In this document: one piece after another, positions 1 to 12,071 of the stretch
Layout of the letters: every line of letters begins with the position of its first letter
Numbering within the stretch: the stretch's first letter is position 1
Assembly (NCBI GenBank): GCA_946811185.2
Contig: OX328104.1
Location: 49,584,505-49,648,504 of the forward strand
From: Hippopus hippopus
Lineage: Eukaryota > Mollusca > Bivalvia > Cardiida > Cardiidae
Reading direction: 5' to 3'
Length of the DNA: 64,000 nt
Position numbers and translations under genes: made by a program
Notes under the pieces: generated by a model
What the model saw: only the letters and a program-made list of their open reading frames with translations
Database searches by the model: none
Told to the model about the DNA's origin: nothing

Positions 1-205
1 GATTGCCAAATAAATCTCATAACCAAAAAATCAGTTCTGAATGCCTTCATAACCATGACTTCTGTATGAATCATGCAATTTCAGCAGTGATGACAATTTT
101 CAGTCTTCAGTCATGTGCCAGAAACTGTCTTGCAATATGGGAAAATTCAACCTCATTTTTGGATTTTAATGTCTATAGTACAGTTCATAAATAAAGAAAT
201 GTATT
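1..205 (+). repeat. dispersed repeat, copy 1
   Basis: Positions about 60-205 resemble 10720-10845. Both contain a TGTGCCRGAAACTG-like block, then a GGGAAAAYYCRACCTCATTT block, then AGTTCATAAATAAAGAA. Two copies in the same orientation with the same block order indicate a dispersed repeat rather than a gene. I do not recognise the family. A 63-residue open frame over this stretch has no coding character. Confidence 0.5.
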
Positions 206-1780
206 TCAACACAGAAGGGATTGTCTTTAAAAACATGAATGAACAGCTCTAAGTAAATTCCAACACAGAAGGCATTCGACAGGTATAGTCGAATCATCTA
301 AAATCGCAATACATCAAAGTTCGCGACATTTTGTTTTTCTTATAAGTCACATGATACTTAATGGTAACTGAGCCTGATGAAGTCATACCATCCATTAATT
401 TTGTTATTGTCTGCAAAAATCTCAGACAAACAAGGTTTAAATAGGCGAATTGGAAAAGCTCATATTCGAAACAGGTTATTTCATTAGCACAAAGACCTTT
501 TCCTATAAAACCTACAAATTATTTCAAGACAGAACCATATTTGAAAATAACTACATGTATGCTTTCACTAGGTTTTGCTGTTAATGGATGTCATGTGACC
601 ATGTTAAACGTGGAGATTAAAAGTTATTCTACTATTAAAATGCTGGTTTATACTCACTTTACATGAATATACCTGCATAACAAAATGACTGCCTTGTGTT
701 GGCTTAGTCATGCTCGCTGAATAATTTAAATATTTGAAACAAATTGGATATGTCTTGTATACTTGAAGGACATTAATTAAATAAAATATACAGGCATGTG
801 GAATTTCATTTTTACCCCTGTGACTTAAGTTAATAAACACTGGAGCACAAATATCGCAACTGTCAGTTTATTGAGGGTCCTGTACACATCTGTACTGTAC
901 CCACTCAAAATAAGGTCGGTCAACGGTAGAGACAGTTTGTCACTGAAGAAACAGACCAACAAATAATGGATTCCAACTGAGTCATAATAAAAATATATTA
1001 GGTATAATGAGGCCATTCGGCTTTGAAAATCAGAAGTTAGATATAGCAGCCAGTATCACAACATCCTTCTATCGTTACCCCACCTGCCATTTTACAATAG
1101 AAATTTTTGACAGTCGATTGATTGCACGAAGCTGCAAAAGAACAATCTCAGCAGTGCAGAAAAGGTAAGCATGAATGTTTATTTTCTATTTAACACTTCT
1201 TTTTACGAACCTTGGTAGGGAAGTTTTGAATTCAATGCCAAAGGACAAATTAATTGCCCGGGTTTTAATTTTCACCACTGGAAGAAATTCAAGTCAAAAC
1301 GCGTCATCTGTTGAGAGGTAACTAAACAGAGTTAGCGTCCCGACATACTCGCATTCAGAATCTTTATTTATTTTAAGACTTTGAGATTTGAATACATTTT
1401 TTTCGTGAAATAAAGGATAAAGGATAATTTTACATTTAATTTCACGTGAAAATACAGATGTATTAATAATAGATTGAATGCGAAAATAATAAGGCTAGTA
1501 TTATTTGCAAAGTGCGCGAAGGAGGCGGTCTACAGTTCCTGCACTTGTAACGGGTCTCGCCAATTTTTTGCGACTTGGAAAACAGAATTAAAAATACTAT
1601 CTTTGACCTTCTGCTGAACTTTCATCGGCAAACATAGAGCTTTGCTGTTTGTTTCTATCAAATACATGTCCAGCAGTCTGCACAAGAAGTTTAAATAAAC
1701 TGTGCTTGAACCAACTGCGTTTTTTTTTTTTTCTATTCCACCTCAACTATCCTTGAAAAATCACGGTAGGAAAAAAGGCC
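206..1780. other. no gene recognised
   Basis: AT-rich sequence without a recognisable coding frame, RNA gene or strong repeat. Short open frames at 604-840 and 825-1016 on the minus strand are scattered and unremarkable. Confidence 0.5.
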
Positions 1781-1786
1781 CAAACC

Positions 1787-1999
1787 TTGCTGTTGATGAT
1801 TTTCCTCCTAAAAAACACCCACATCATAGCGAAGGTTCATTCTGATTGTAGAACTCGTTTCTTAGGTAGTCAAAAGCAACGACTAGCTCCTCAAGAATTA
1901 CCAAAAATTACACCTCAAGCAATCACTAAATCGACACCAGTAACACGATTTAGATCTGCTCTTCCATCAGTTCTTAATATGAATATAGGCAAAGCCTAA
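1787..1999 (+). CDS. unassigned ORF, possible exon or gene relic
   Basis: The second half (from about 1867) reads as a Pro/Gln/Thr/Ser-rich stretch (SQKQRLAPQELPKITPQAI, then TKSTPVTRF) with plausible codon use. The preceding 80 bases are coding-like in a different frame (AVDDFPPKKHPHHSEGSF), which would mean a frameshift or an exon boundary. Acceptor-like AG sites occur at 1850 (TGATTGTAG) and near 1865 (CGTTTCTTAG). Just after the stop there is a good donor-like AAAG|GTGAGC at about 2001. I do not recognise the product. It may be a decayed gene fragment or chance. Confidence 0.15.
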   Translation: MLLMIFLLKNTHIIAKVHSDCRTRFLGSQKQRLAPQELPKITPQAITKSTPVTRFRSALPSVLNMNIGKA

Positions 2000-2291
2000 A
2001 GGTGAGCAGTGCTTTAAGTTTTTGATACTTTGATAGAAGTAAATCTCTTAATCAAATGCTTACAAATTATAGGGGGTAAATCATGATCTATTTCAGATTT
2101 TTATAATCCCACTAAAGTCAAAAAGTAATTCATGTTATAGTCTAATTAAGCAAAGCATTTGCTGGCAAACCACTAGGAAAGAAGAAAGACAGATGAATAG
2201 AATATTAAGAATCCCGTTTCCCAAAAAAGTATCAGCCCTTGGATGTTTCCTTTTTGGGCTAGATAGCCCTTTAAGATATCTTTAAGTTTCG

Positions 2292-2575
2292 TCCCATTTG
2301 TTTGTATTGGAGTTTAGCGCCATTTTAACAGCTTAGGTCATACCATGGCAGTCGGTGCACCTACACATGTATGTGTATCCTATCTTTCTCACACCAGTAC
2401 AGACACAACTTTCTGTCCAAGCTAAGTACTGTCTACTTTTCTTGCATGCATCAGAGGTGGGAGGTGAAAAATTGCATGAAAGAAAGTTTGCCTCAACCGG
2501 GTATCGAACCCACAACCACCAGGTCATGACTCATATACATAAACAGTGATGAACCACTGAGCTGCCTGGCTATGC
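2292..2575 (-). mobile_element. tRNA-derived SINE (family S-a), minus strand
   Basis: Read on the minus strand, it starts with a tRNA-like head. There is an A-box-like GCAGCTCAGTGGTT near 2560 and a B box GGGTTCGATACCC at about 2502-2514. A body with CCTCTGATGCATG follows, and it ends in GACCTAAGCTGTTAAAATGG then CGCTAAACTCCAATACAAAC. The same body occurs at 31463-31716, 44430-44920 and 56983-57167. Open frames on both strands here are by-products. Confidence 0.8.
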
Positions 2576-2795
2576 AGGTTTCATTTCAGAATTATGCAAA
2601 GGTTTTTAGAAATGTGAATTGACCAATAATGCATATCCCCTGTATGGGATCATATTCATTTTAGTATGATGATGTCAATTTTGATAGCATAAAAGTGAAC
2701 AAAGTAACAAAGCAAAGCGTATCCATTATTTGAACATAAAATTTGCACTTTTTCTTGTGTTTAACCGTCCAGTTTCTTTTGTAGTATTCGTCCTT

Positions 2796-2799
<4 letters not shown>

Positions 2800-2827
<28 letters not shown>
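2800..2827. repeat. poly(A) tract
   Basis: About 27 uninterrupted A residues. No tRNA-like or LINE-like sequence could be recognised immediately upstream, so it cannot be assigned to a retroposon tail. Confidence 0.9.
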
Positions 2828-2830
<3 letters not shown>

Positions 2831-3059
2831 GAAGAACACAGGTCTAAAAAAGCCACTCTAAAACACAAAATCTTTTGGTGGCACTGATCATATAGGATGA
2901 TCTAGTAGCCTGGTTGGTACATCATATGCTATGCTAGAGCAGGGGTATCATGTTGAAGTACATTTCTAGGGTAGCATTTTTCATGGATTCTCATCAGAAT
3001 GTCGACAAGCTTTAATTGTGTGTGTTGGCAGGTGTTCTTGAGCAGGGGATATGATAAAC

Positions 3060-3232
3060 AGAACCCAGGAGTTGGTTACCAACATTTTCTTCCTTTTCTA
3101 CAATGTTTTCTGTCCTTTCAAGGACAAAAGCCACTATGTGAAATGTATTTATCATCTGCAAATACATTGAGTTTTGACAGGTCTTTTGACAGGTCTAACA
3201 TTTTGCCGTTTGGCAAAGAGTCAATTTATCAT
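3060..3232 (+). mobile_element. family A fold-back element, 5'-incomplete
   Basis: The right half of family A is visible: GGTTACCAACATTTTCTTCC, an ACAATGTTTTC arm, then a tail ending near TTTTGCCGTTTGGCAAAGAG. The left arm of the core is missing or too diverged to see. The 121-residue open frame at 2999-3364 overlaps this copy and is not treated as a gene. Confidence 0.55.
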
Positions 3233-3517
3233 TATACCTGTTTGAGGGAATGGATGGACAGACAAACAGACTTACCAATGGACTGGTGGAGTCATCTGTA
3301 CTTGAAGCAATGTTGCCTTGTTAATATTTTTGGCTTTCAATTTATTGCAACCTATGATTATTAAAACAAACAATTCATCAAAACATTTTCATCTTTTTAC
3401 AATCAGGGACAAACAAGATTAGAAACAAGATTAAATAAGATCAGAGTACAGCTTTAAAATTTTTAAACATTTGTAGGATCAGGGTCACAATGGCTGCCCC
3501 AAAAGAGTTTTGAGTTG

Positions 3518-3715
3518 TCTTTGGTGGCTCAGTGCATAATGTCCTGGGTTTGATCCTCACCTAAGATAATGTTTTACTTGTATTGGAGTGTCTGTGGGTA
3601 AGGCAAGCCATATCCCAATCATGGACTGCTTGTAAAACCAAAGAAACTTTGTGAAAAGGTGAGCTGTCAGCCTGATACGACTGAAATGACTTTGAAAGGG
3701 GAGTAAAACACCAAG
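3518..3715 (+). mobile_element. degenerate tRNA-derived SINE (family S-b like)
   Basis: It keeps the order of the intact SINE at 12316-12549: GGTGGCTCAGTG (A-box region), GGGTTTGATCCTCAC (B-box region), GGAGTGTCTGTGGGTAAGGC, AGCTGTCAGCCTGATACGAC, GAAATGACTTTGAAAG and TAAAACACCAAGAGATC. Many substitutions suggest an old copy. Confidence 0.65.
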
Positions 3716-3719
3716 AGAT

Positions 3720-4334
3720 CAATCCAAACAAGTACTAGTATCAAAAATGATAAGGCCAAAAGAGGCTGGTTAAATATCATGGTCCTTTTTTTAATCATTA
3801 TCTGACACTGATATTTAAACTGAATTCATATCCATGTAGTCATTGTTTGGCAACACAGCATTTGTATTTCTTAATTAAAGCTATGAACAACAAACAGTTT
3901 ACTTGTATGGATCAAGGAGAAAGTAAAGACTAAAGATTTTCAGAGATTTCAGTTTGTAGATCTAAATTGTCGTAAATATTTGTTTGAATGGAGGTTTATG
4001 TTGCTTTCCATAGCAATTCAGCTTACTTATGTCATTAACATCTATTCTTAGTACTGTTTCAACCAGTACTAGCCTGTGGCTATTGTGTTCCTTACTCAAG
4101 GATACTCCTACATGACTGACAGGGCAATCAGGGGTTAAAACAGGATTTCAAGTTAACAATACCTTTGCCTTGACCCTGGAATAAAATACAGTCACCCACA
4201 AAACAAATCTGCAGAGAAAATATTTCAGTGGTTCTCTGGTCCTTGTCATTACTTTGCCATAAATTTACTCTTAACAATCTTGAAAGTCATCAAGCTGGTA
4301 TGTTTTCTGATGACTATGCAGCTGATGGTTTTGC
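3720..4334. other. no gene recognised; weak SINE-tail similarity
   Basis: Around 4055-4110 there is a diverged match to the reverse complement of the SINE segment TGTCTTTGGGCAAGACACTT (CCTTACTCAAGGATACTCC). The rest is AT-rich, with nothing supportable. Confidence 0.35.
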
Positions 4335-5227
4335 CTGATACCCTTGAAAATCACGTGATTTGAAACAGTGTTCCAGTCTGCCAGCGAGACTCTCGCGAGA
4401 TCTGGTCAAAGACGAAGGACCTCGGGCTTTTCCGTGTCTGTCCGAGGTACGTAAAATTCAGAATACAGAAATTAATAGTACGGGAAATAATAAAGCCACT
4501 CGATCTTTTGCTTCAAAGTTTTTTCGCGCTCTTGGTTATGAAAACTTTGTTCATGTTTCATTGGGACGTTTTCAAATACATCAAAGCGCATCCTGACAAA
4601 GTTTGATCAGATTTAGATTTTACAACAATCATTCTTTTGGCATCTAGATCTTATTCAGAACAGAAAAAAAAAGTAAAAGAAACCAAATTCTCTCTGTCAA
4701 AAGAAAATGAAGAAAAATCACTGTTTCAAGTGAGCATATTTGATCTAAACAAAAATAAATAAATAAATAAATCTATCTCTAAAACAGATGTAATCTAGAT
4801 CTCGATGAAAATTGATTTTTGTTCAATTCTGTTCAGAATGAAAGACACGCCCATCAATCCGTCAATATCTAGATCTAGATTAACAAACTTATGAGTTTGC
4901 TCGGGCCGAGTTTACCTGGCGATGAAATAAATACTGGCCGAGTTGTTTCGCTATCTTTACCGAGCAAGACTTTAAGAATAAGTGGAAAACGTCCCAATGA
5001 AACATGAACAAAGTTTTCATAAGCAATCTTCAGCGCGAAAAAACTTTGAAGCAAAAGATCGAGTGGCTTTATTATTTCCCGTAAGATTAATTTCTGTATT
5101 CTGAATTTTACGTACCTCGGACAGACACGGAAAAGCCCGAGGTCCTTCGTCTTTGACCAGATCTTGCGAGGGTCTCGCTGGCAGACTGGAACACTGTTTC
5201 AAATCACGTGATTTTCAAGGGTATCAG
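4335..5227. mobile_element. large fold-back element with ~240-bp inverted arms
   Basis: The left arm (4335-4573) and right arm (4985-5227) are near-perfect reverse complements. Each starts CTGATACCCTTGAAAATC from outside and runs in to the GGGACGTTTTC motif. The middle (about 410 bp) is AT-rich and not obviously inverted. Because of the symmetry the same short peptide frame (KQCSSLPAR...) appears on both strands at 4360-4596 and 5017-5202. This is a structural artefact, not two genes. The arms contain CACGTG and a TCTCGCGAGA palindrome (left arm only; the right arm has lost it). No clear target duplication was found. Confidence 0.85.
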
Positions 5228-6790
5228 AAATTATGGGACAGAAACGCTCTTAGTGACAGTCTTTTACGTCACATCCGATGTGTGTGTGTGTTTTAATGTT
5301 TTCACCAGGACATTTGCGTTTTAGGTGGAATAATTAAAAAAAAAAAACCGCAGTTGGCTACTGTTATCAAACTGGCCAGAACCAAATACTCCGGTATGCA
5401 TAACAACGCATGCAAGCTCACTTTCCGATTTGAATAGGTGGTCTATACTATGTTATCGGTTTCACCTGAACCAATACCGTCATATACCTTTGTGCACTAC
5501 TCGTTCTACTTTCAGTATTAGCTAGATCGCCCTCGTTTTTTGTCAATACTGTATATACAGTTCTACCCTTGTACATACAACCCTTAATCTTATACCAGCA
5601 GAAAACCACCCCAGATTGATTGATCTAATATTACTCGTACAAGTAATAAAATAACAGTTACTGCGAGTCCCGCTTGATAGAACAACTTCGACTTTTTTTG
5701 TTTTGCTCTTAGTAACTCCACTGACTCATTACATATCAATGTACATGCATTACGTGTAATGAAAATTTTATATTTCCTTACAAAATAATAATCACGGCTT
5801 ATTGCTATTTGACAAATCGGCTTTTCAGGACTCTGAGTGCGTTGATTTTTCATTTTGTGGAAAGGCCATAGGCAATAAATGTTTTTGATAAAAATCGGGA
5901 ATAAATTGGTAATTTTCTTGTTTAAATCAAATTGTTGTCTGTCTAATATTTATCAACAGATTTAAGCCAAATTGCATATAAATGGGCTTTAGATCAATGA
6001 GGTGCCATATGAGTTCGATAATAATCAATATCTTCAACATTTACATTTACAACAGCTACAGGGTACTGATATCGTAAAAAATGAGAACTTTTTCGTTTTT
6101 ATCAACAGAATTGTGTATGACATTTTATGAGATGTCACACGAATTGACTAATTCTTAAAATATGTTGATATTTACAAGAGTTATGGGACTTTTAAATTGT
6201 GAAAATTTAATATCGTCTCGTCTTATACCCTTTATAGGCTTATACATGTAGGTTATCATATTTCAAAACATTTGTCAAAACATTATCTGCAATGTTGCCA
6301 TTATGACATACTAGCATATACATGTGTACACTTAATTGCTGAACTATTTGTCTACAAAAAATATTAAAGATTTTGAAGGTATTGAAGAAAATATTTACAT
6401 GTTGAGGCAGCCATATCTTCTCAAGCATCCATATTTGGCAAACACTCGAGGGCATGATGTATCAGAAACAAGTCTCATTTTTCCTTAAATTTATTTTCAC
6501 GAGTATTCTTACACAGAAAAAAATCTGATCGAGAAAATGAATAAAGAGCAGTAATAAAACCGATAAAAGAATCATTTAATTATTGTTTGAAGTAAATAAG
6601 ATAAACGTGAAAAAATACACGAATCATCTTGGCATAGAATTTACATCAGCTTGATGAAAACATTTTAATACTTTTCGATATACTCAAAAAATGAGTTGAT
6701 AAATTGCTATAATAATTCTTGTGGTCTTCTTTACGACCCTCACATGGGATATTAAAAACGAAAGCTATACAACAACATTATAGTGCTATA
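5228..6790. other. no gene recognised
   Basis: AT-rich sequence with short frames only (5590-5853 and 6240-6455 on the minus strand). A short A tract lies near 5335-5347. No RNA gene or repeat family could be named. Confidence 0.5.
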
Positions 6791-6794
6791 TAAT

Positions 6795-7014
6795 TCCTTT
6801 ACCAAACAATTTAATCTTACACGACATGGAGGATAGAGGCTTTCGAAAAAATGTGGTAATTGGAGAAAAAAAATGCTGTGACCAGCATTTTCTCCTTTTT
6901 CCACAATATTTTATGATCTTTGAAAGACAAATTCCATCATTGTTGCCACCATTAATGTGTCGTTTGCAGTTGGTTGTAACATGGACAAGTCTGATACAGT
7001 CTGTCCTCTTGTAA
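6795..7014 (+). mobile_element. family A fold-back element
   Basis: It starts CCTTTACCAAAC. The core is AAAAATGCTGTGACCAGCATT with GGAGAAA and TTTCTCC arms near 6860-6905, and the tail has TTGCAGTTGGTTG. It matches the layout of the better-preserved copy at 28244-28465. The overlapping open frames on both strands are repeat-borne. Confidence 0.75.
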
Positions 7015-7261
7015 ACATGTAAACAATTGTTCAATAATAGTCAAGGGATACTCTGAGTTCAGTGCACGATATAAGAATCTAAAATTGCAATAAAGTAAAA
7101 GTAAACTTCTGTTTAGTCCTTCTTTTCTCGTCCGTCTTTCCCCTCGGCTCAATCAAAAAACCATCCACCATTCAAACACTGCATCTGTTATCGATACCTT
7201 TAGTCCTGTCTGCCTGCTAACCCACGCAAACCCATATACATATCAATGCCTTTTTTTTTAA

Positions 7262-7272
7262 TCAGTTTTATG

Positions 7273-7309
<37 letters not shown>

Positions 7310-7352
7310 GATGATGATGAAGATGATAATGATATTGATGATAATGATGAAG
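7262..7352. repeat. compound microsatellite (AAT/ATT/ATG)n
   Basis: An (ATA/AAT)n run flips into an (ATT)n run, giving a short palindromic hairpin. It is followed by imperfect (GAT)n. Low-complexity Asn/Ile/His runs in the overlapping minus-strand frame come from this repeat. Confidence 0.9.
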
Positions 7353-7769
7353 CCCGAAACACAAGATCGCATGAATCCTGTCGCTCTGCATAAATATCAT
7401 TCAGCTATTGAATAAAGTATGTTACTAACGATATTATGTGAACCTTAGTTGTTACATTTAAACCTTAATTGCGAGGGCTAATTTTATAGCTCAAATAAAT
7501 CATTCAAATTATTAAAGAAAAAAGGAAAAGACGTTTTCTTTATCAATCTTTATATTATTAAAAGCTTTGTGAGACAAATGATCATGTTCCTACAATATGA
7601 AAACTGTCCACCGCAGGACCGTAGAAAGTCGCAACTAAATGTGGGTTTGCTGTAAGGATTCTGAAAACGAGAAATACATGTATGTTATTTCACGGACTAC
7701 GAAATCTACGTTTGGTGACATTTTGCTAAAATAATTCTTAAAATCCTCACAGTGGAACATTTATACCGA

Positions 7770-7796
7770 CAAGAAGAAGAAGAAGAAGGAGGAGGA

Positions 7797-7845
<49 letters not shown>
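7770..7845. repeat. compound microsatellite (GAA)n-(A)n-(CA)n
   Basis: AAGAAG triplets, GGAGGA, an A run of about 17, then about 18 CA units. Mechanistically ordinary; useful only as a polymorphic marker. Confidence 0.95.
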
Positions 7846-7848
<3 letters not shown>

Positions 7849-8399
7849 AATATTATACACCCTTTTAATAGATAATCCATCAATTTTGTGTGTGTGTCAA
7901 CTATGAGACTCTAGAGAATAAAGTCAATTCAAAATTTTGTGTATAATCAAATTGCTTTAAATTTTCAAGGGTAATCAATTTGATAGTAATCATTTTGGCC
8001 GCGATATGATACAGAATCAGGTTTTGTTATGCATTGAGTAAACATTTTGGGAATGTATATGTTAAAAATTTCTGAACGTTTTGCTCGATTATGGGTCATG
8101 TTACAATTTGATGAATGGCAGCTCCTGGTATCGCGAGTCCTATCTTCCGATGAGAATAGTTTGGGTTTCATATCTATAAATTTTAAATATCATGATCGGC
8201 AGAAAGCGGTACATATCGATATAATTGCCAGCTTCTCGTATCATAGTAACAACAGTCGCTATAGAGAACAAGTCGGTTGCCATGGAAGCACGTATGCAGC
8301 AACAATTGTATCTAGTTTCGTCTACGTTAACAAAGAGAAAATAGTACCCTCTTATTTCTTATGCAAAACTAGAATAGTAGCTATTAGTATTTAAAAATT

Positions 8400-9365
8400 T
8401 TGACTTATCAACTTTTTCTTAGTAAACCTCTTGGTCGAAGTCGAAAACGTTTGACAATCTTCAAGTTAAAAAATAGTAAACATACCGAATTTCTACTAAG
8501 TTATTTACCTGGTAAAGTTAGAATTCAAAACTCACCTCATTCTTACTTTTCTATATAAACTTTAGGACGAAAAATTAAAAGTCTTTTTTTTAAATTTTTT
8601 GTTTTTTGAAAGTTAACAGGGCCTAACTTTCGCTTTTGGATTGTTCGCGAAAATGATTTACAAAGGAAAGTTAAAATTAGGGTGCCTAATTTTTAATTTT
8701 CTACATCAGCTCAGATATAAAGACGATTGAGGGAAGAAACTTCCATAGCTTTTTTCGGTAAGATTATGCCTTTTCATCATTTTAATATTCTGCTTGAATT
8801 CAATGCCGCAGAATCAAAAACCACCTACTCCGAACTTTGGAATCTGTTGCAGTTTTAGACTTCTGTTAACCAAAGTTATTTCCGAAACATTTACATTCCC
8901 ATGAAGAAATTATTTGCCGTGTGAGAAATATAGGAATTCCAATAAATGTTGCTCTTAAATGTGGAAAAAAGGCTTAGTGTACATAAATAATTTGAATACG
9001 TTCTTGAATTTCCAAATAATTTGAAAATCATTAACTATAATTAGTAAACATATCCCTGAGTCTTGAAAGTATTTGACGACGGAAACAGAATAACGTAAAC
9101 CTTTAGAATACCTTCACCTTAACGTCTTAGCTTAGAACATGACACTACTAGAAAAGAACAAAGTTGCTTGTAACAAGCAGTTGCTTCTTTTATTGGGAAT
9201 TTTTTTTTTTAAATAATATACATTTTTCGTTTCTTGCGATATTCTCTTTTTGTCACTTTTTTTTCCTAGTTAAGGGTATGACTCAATGAAGCCCAATGTA
9301 TAGACTCAATAGTTGTACATGTAATATGAAATTAGGTCATTGACAATTTACACAGTTAAAATCTG
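8400..9365. other. no gene recognised; possible very diverged family A core
   Basis: Around 9140-9200 GTTGCTTGTAACAAGCAGTTGC resembles the core of the diverged family A copies at 37.7 and 61.5 kb. The remainder is AT-rich without a supportable feature. Confidence 0.35.
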
Positions 9366-9367
9366 AC

Positions 9368-9600
9368 CAGCCCCCATAGCTCGGTTGGTAAAGCGTAGGA
9401 CCCGTAAAAGTGATGTTTCGGGTCACTTGAGGGTGTGGGTTCGATTCCCACGGCTGGCCATCTAAAATTAATAATAGTCTTTCGGATGATACGTTAAACC
9501 GAGGTCCCTTGTGACGGTGCTATACACCGAGCACGTTAAAGAACCAGGCGTAACTTAGGATGGGTTTCGTCTTGTATCTACACTATCCTCCGTGACAATT
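9368..9600 (+). mobile_element. tRNA-derived SINE (family S-c) with conserved core
   Basis: The tRNA-like head GCCCCCATAGCTCGGTTGG has an A box and the downstream GGTTCGATTCCCAC is a B box, spaced wider than in a real tRNA. A downstream segment contains CTTTCGGATGATACGTTAAA and CACGTTAAAGAACC. This segment is a central domain I associate from memory with metazoan, including molluscan, SINEs. The head is too long and does not fold as a complete tRNA, so this is not a tRNA gene. Confidence 0.75.
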
Positions 9601-9639
9601 CATTATTCATATGGCTAGATTCCAGTTTGGCCATTGCAG

Positions 9640-10715
9640 ATCTAGAATCTGCCGAGCCACATTGGAATTCAAATCTGGCCCAGGCAGTTTCAGGATCTGC
9701 CTAGTTTCCAAGTCTATATACGATTCCTATACTGCCTTGTTGAAGTGAAAGTTACAAAACTCAATGTTTAATATGGAATATTTCTTGTCATTCACCTTGT
9801 TTGAAAAGAGCGTTAGTGCACCTTGCTGTGAATTAGTTTCTCTTGTGGATGTTTTTGAATAATAGGAAATACAATGTACCTCATTTCCTTCCCTGAAAAT
9901 ATGTTCGGGCTGTCTTAATATTATGTTACTTTCCAAATCAACTTGAACCCCCAGAGGCCAAGTTGTAAGAAATGGTGGTCATATGCAAGGTGCGGCGCAT
10001 CTCCACTTTTTATTGAAAGCTTTTTGACGTGACATGAACGTCTTGCAGACATAATATTGTTACCATGTATGGATTTTTGACGTTCATAAATATACATAAT
10101 TAAACAATAAGTAAGGTGAAATGAAGGAAACATAAATACTAATAATCTGTTATCTTACTCTTAACTTATTCTAAAAAAATGTGTATATCAGGTAGTAAAT
10201 ATTGAAATCTGTGTGTTGTGTCTTACTTGACACAGCTTTTAAAATTTTGAAGGGAAGTAATACGCCCCACAAATTTAATATCGGAAGCAGAGTCTAAACA
10301 TGGGTTTTAGACTTCACGGCATGCACTCATCACTACACGGCCGAATCGGTAAAGTTCCACCGAATGAATGGCATGCAGTATGGCCGTTATTTTGGTTTCG
10401 TACAAACTTTCGGGAACTGCTCGCTAGATGGCTTTATGCAACATGGCGAGGATAAAGAAGATAAATGATAATGATGATGATGATTTCAGTAACTAATCGG
10501 TTCAGCATTATTGACAATAATATTTTTTTTTTTTCGATTTTTAGGCAGGTATCGTATATATGGTGGACCGTCCAGTTTTCGAAGGACTTAAATGACAATT
10601 TTAGTTTATCCACATTTAAATGAAGGACGGATCACCAAAAACATTTTGTAATAATAATAAAAGAAAAACAAAAAACTGTAAATGCCTCTCCAACCACAGG
10701 TTCTGCTTGAAGCAT
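9640..10715. other. no gene recognised
   Basis: AT-rich sequence with a short (GAT)n run near 10470-10483 and a T run near 10510. The short minus-strand frames at 9727-9936 and 9921-10133 show no recognisable domain. Confidence 0.5.
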
Positions 10716-10848
10716 GTACATTCAACGGTATTGACATATTTCACCCTTCAGACTTGTGCCGGAAACTGAATTGGCACATGGGAAAACCCGACCTCATTTC
10801 GCAGCTTTCAATATCTGTTGGATAGTTCATAAATAAAGAACTAAAAAA
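10716..10848 (+). repeat. dispersed repeat, copy 2
   Basis: Resembles positions 60-205: TTGTGCCGGAAACTG, GGGAAAACCCGACCTCATTT and AGTTCATAAATAAAGAACT in the same order. The family was not recognised. Confidence 0.5.
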
Positions 10849-10849
10849 C

Positions 10850-11678
10850 ATCATGTATACCAAAACTCAACTTAGATGTTTACTACTACAGGAGGGAACT
10901 GAATAATAAGGTAAATAAGGTAAAAATTAGGTAAATTCTCTTCAGTATATGTATTTGAAGATTTGAAAAGCAATGTAAGGGACGGACAAGTGCCATGGCC
11001 GCTAGTGGCTCTCTCGTGACAGCAGCACCTGAATACCAGAACAGCAAAAATTACGGCATTTTGTCCCTTCTAACAATTTATGTGCACCTGAAAAGATGTG
11101 CATGTGGTAAGATAAGGATACCATTTTAACATAAAACATCTGAAAAAAAGCCCTGGAGGTATGAAAAGTCATGGTTTTACACACAAAAATATCTGTGTTA
11201 CACTCTTCTGTAAAACACTTTTACCTGATTTCTGTTATTATTCAGTGTCCAGAAAGTCTATTTGTATAGCAATTTATCGTGCACGAGCTCGGTGCCTTTA
11301 AAAACAAATGACAAGCGTTCTGGTAAAAGCGGATTTAAAGCATATTCGTGATCCATTATTCCAAACAAGTCATCACATAATTTTTTACACATAAAACCAA
11401 ATTTGTCTAACAACCGTCTGAATCATGCGGTAGACTGGCAATTTGACACGCAGAAAATTGACCAATAACACAAGGTTTCGGACTGCACAGGCTGTCATGC
11501 GTCGATACTCTTTTTGCAGATGCAATGAATCCCTTTTCACAGGGCATGACCCAAAGGGTTCCCGTAATCTCCTGCGTGACGTACAAAAAAAAAAAAGATC
11601 CGAATTTCAATCGACAATAATGATGAACAAATTGCTTCAACTTAATTAACGCAGATTTTTATCCTAGATTTTTGGCGG
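10850..11678. other. no gene recognised
   Basis: Mixed unique-looking sequence. Overlapping short frames on both strands at 11407-11649 surround a CACGCAG...CTGCGTGACG segment. Nothing can be assigned. Confidence 0.45.
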
Positions 11679-11682
11679 TTAA

Positions 11683-11894
11683 CCCTTAGGCTGCTAAGCG
11701 CGACTCACTGACCTTTAGCGGACAGTTTAGATCAAGATCAGACTGCACAGAACGTGCAGTCTGATCTTGGATCTACACTGTCCGTTAAGGAGATAGTTTT
11801 CTCCAAAAAAAAAAAAAAAAAATGAATTTGAAATACCATCAATAGGGTTTTTACTATTGGCTTGTTTGATTTAATTTATTTAGCAGGATAAGGG
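11683..11894 (+). mobile_element. family B element (piggyBac-like MITE), intact
   Basis: Flanked by TTAA on both sides (11679-11682 and 11895-11898). The element starts CCCTTAGGCTGCTAAGCG and ends TAGCAGGATAAGGG. The core is a palindrome, GATCAGACTGCAC / GTGCAGTCTGATC, with AGCGGACAGT and ACTGTCCGTT outer arms. TTAA target sites and CCCTT/AAGGG ends are hallmarks of the piggyBac superfamily. At 212 bp it has no coding capacity and must depend on a transposase elsewhere. Confidence 0.85.
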
Positions 11895-12071
11895 TTAAAT
11901 TCAGTATTTATTATAATATAAAATTATACCACGTTTAACTTTAAATGTCATCTAAACAGCACTTAGACCTGCGTTCGTCGCAGGGTTTCAGAGCACCAGA
12001 TATCAACGAATTACCATATTTTAGGTCAGCTTTTGTGAAACTGTACTCACCGAAGCAGGAGTTTGAATGAC

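Noticed and set aside
4360..5202. Two homologous genes on opposite strands (KQCSSLPAR frames)
   Set aside because: They are the two arms of one fold-back element, so the frames are mirror images.
8047..8394. 115-residue plus-strand frame and overlapping minus-strand frame (EDRTRDTR)
   Set aside because: The minus-strand peptide resembles translations of SINE B-box regions, but neither a SINE nor a gene could be delimited, so no feature was called.
9368..9460. tRNA gene at the S-c SINE head
   Set aside because: A and B boxes are present but the spacing is too long, the anticodon arm cannot be folded convincingly, and the head is fused to a SINE core segment.
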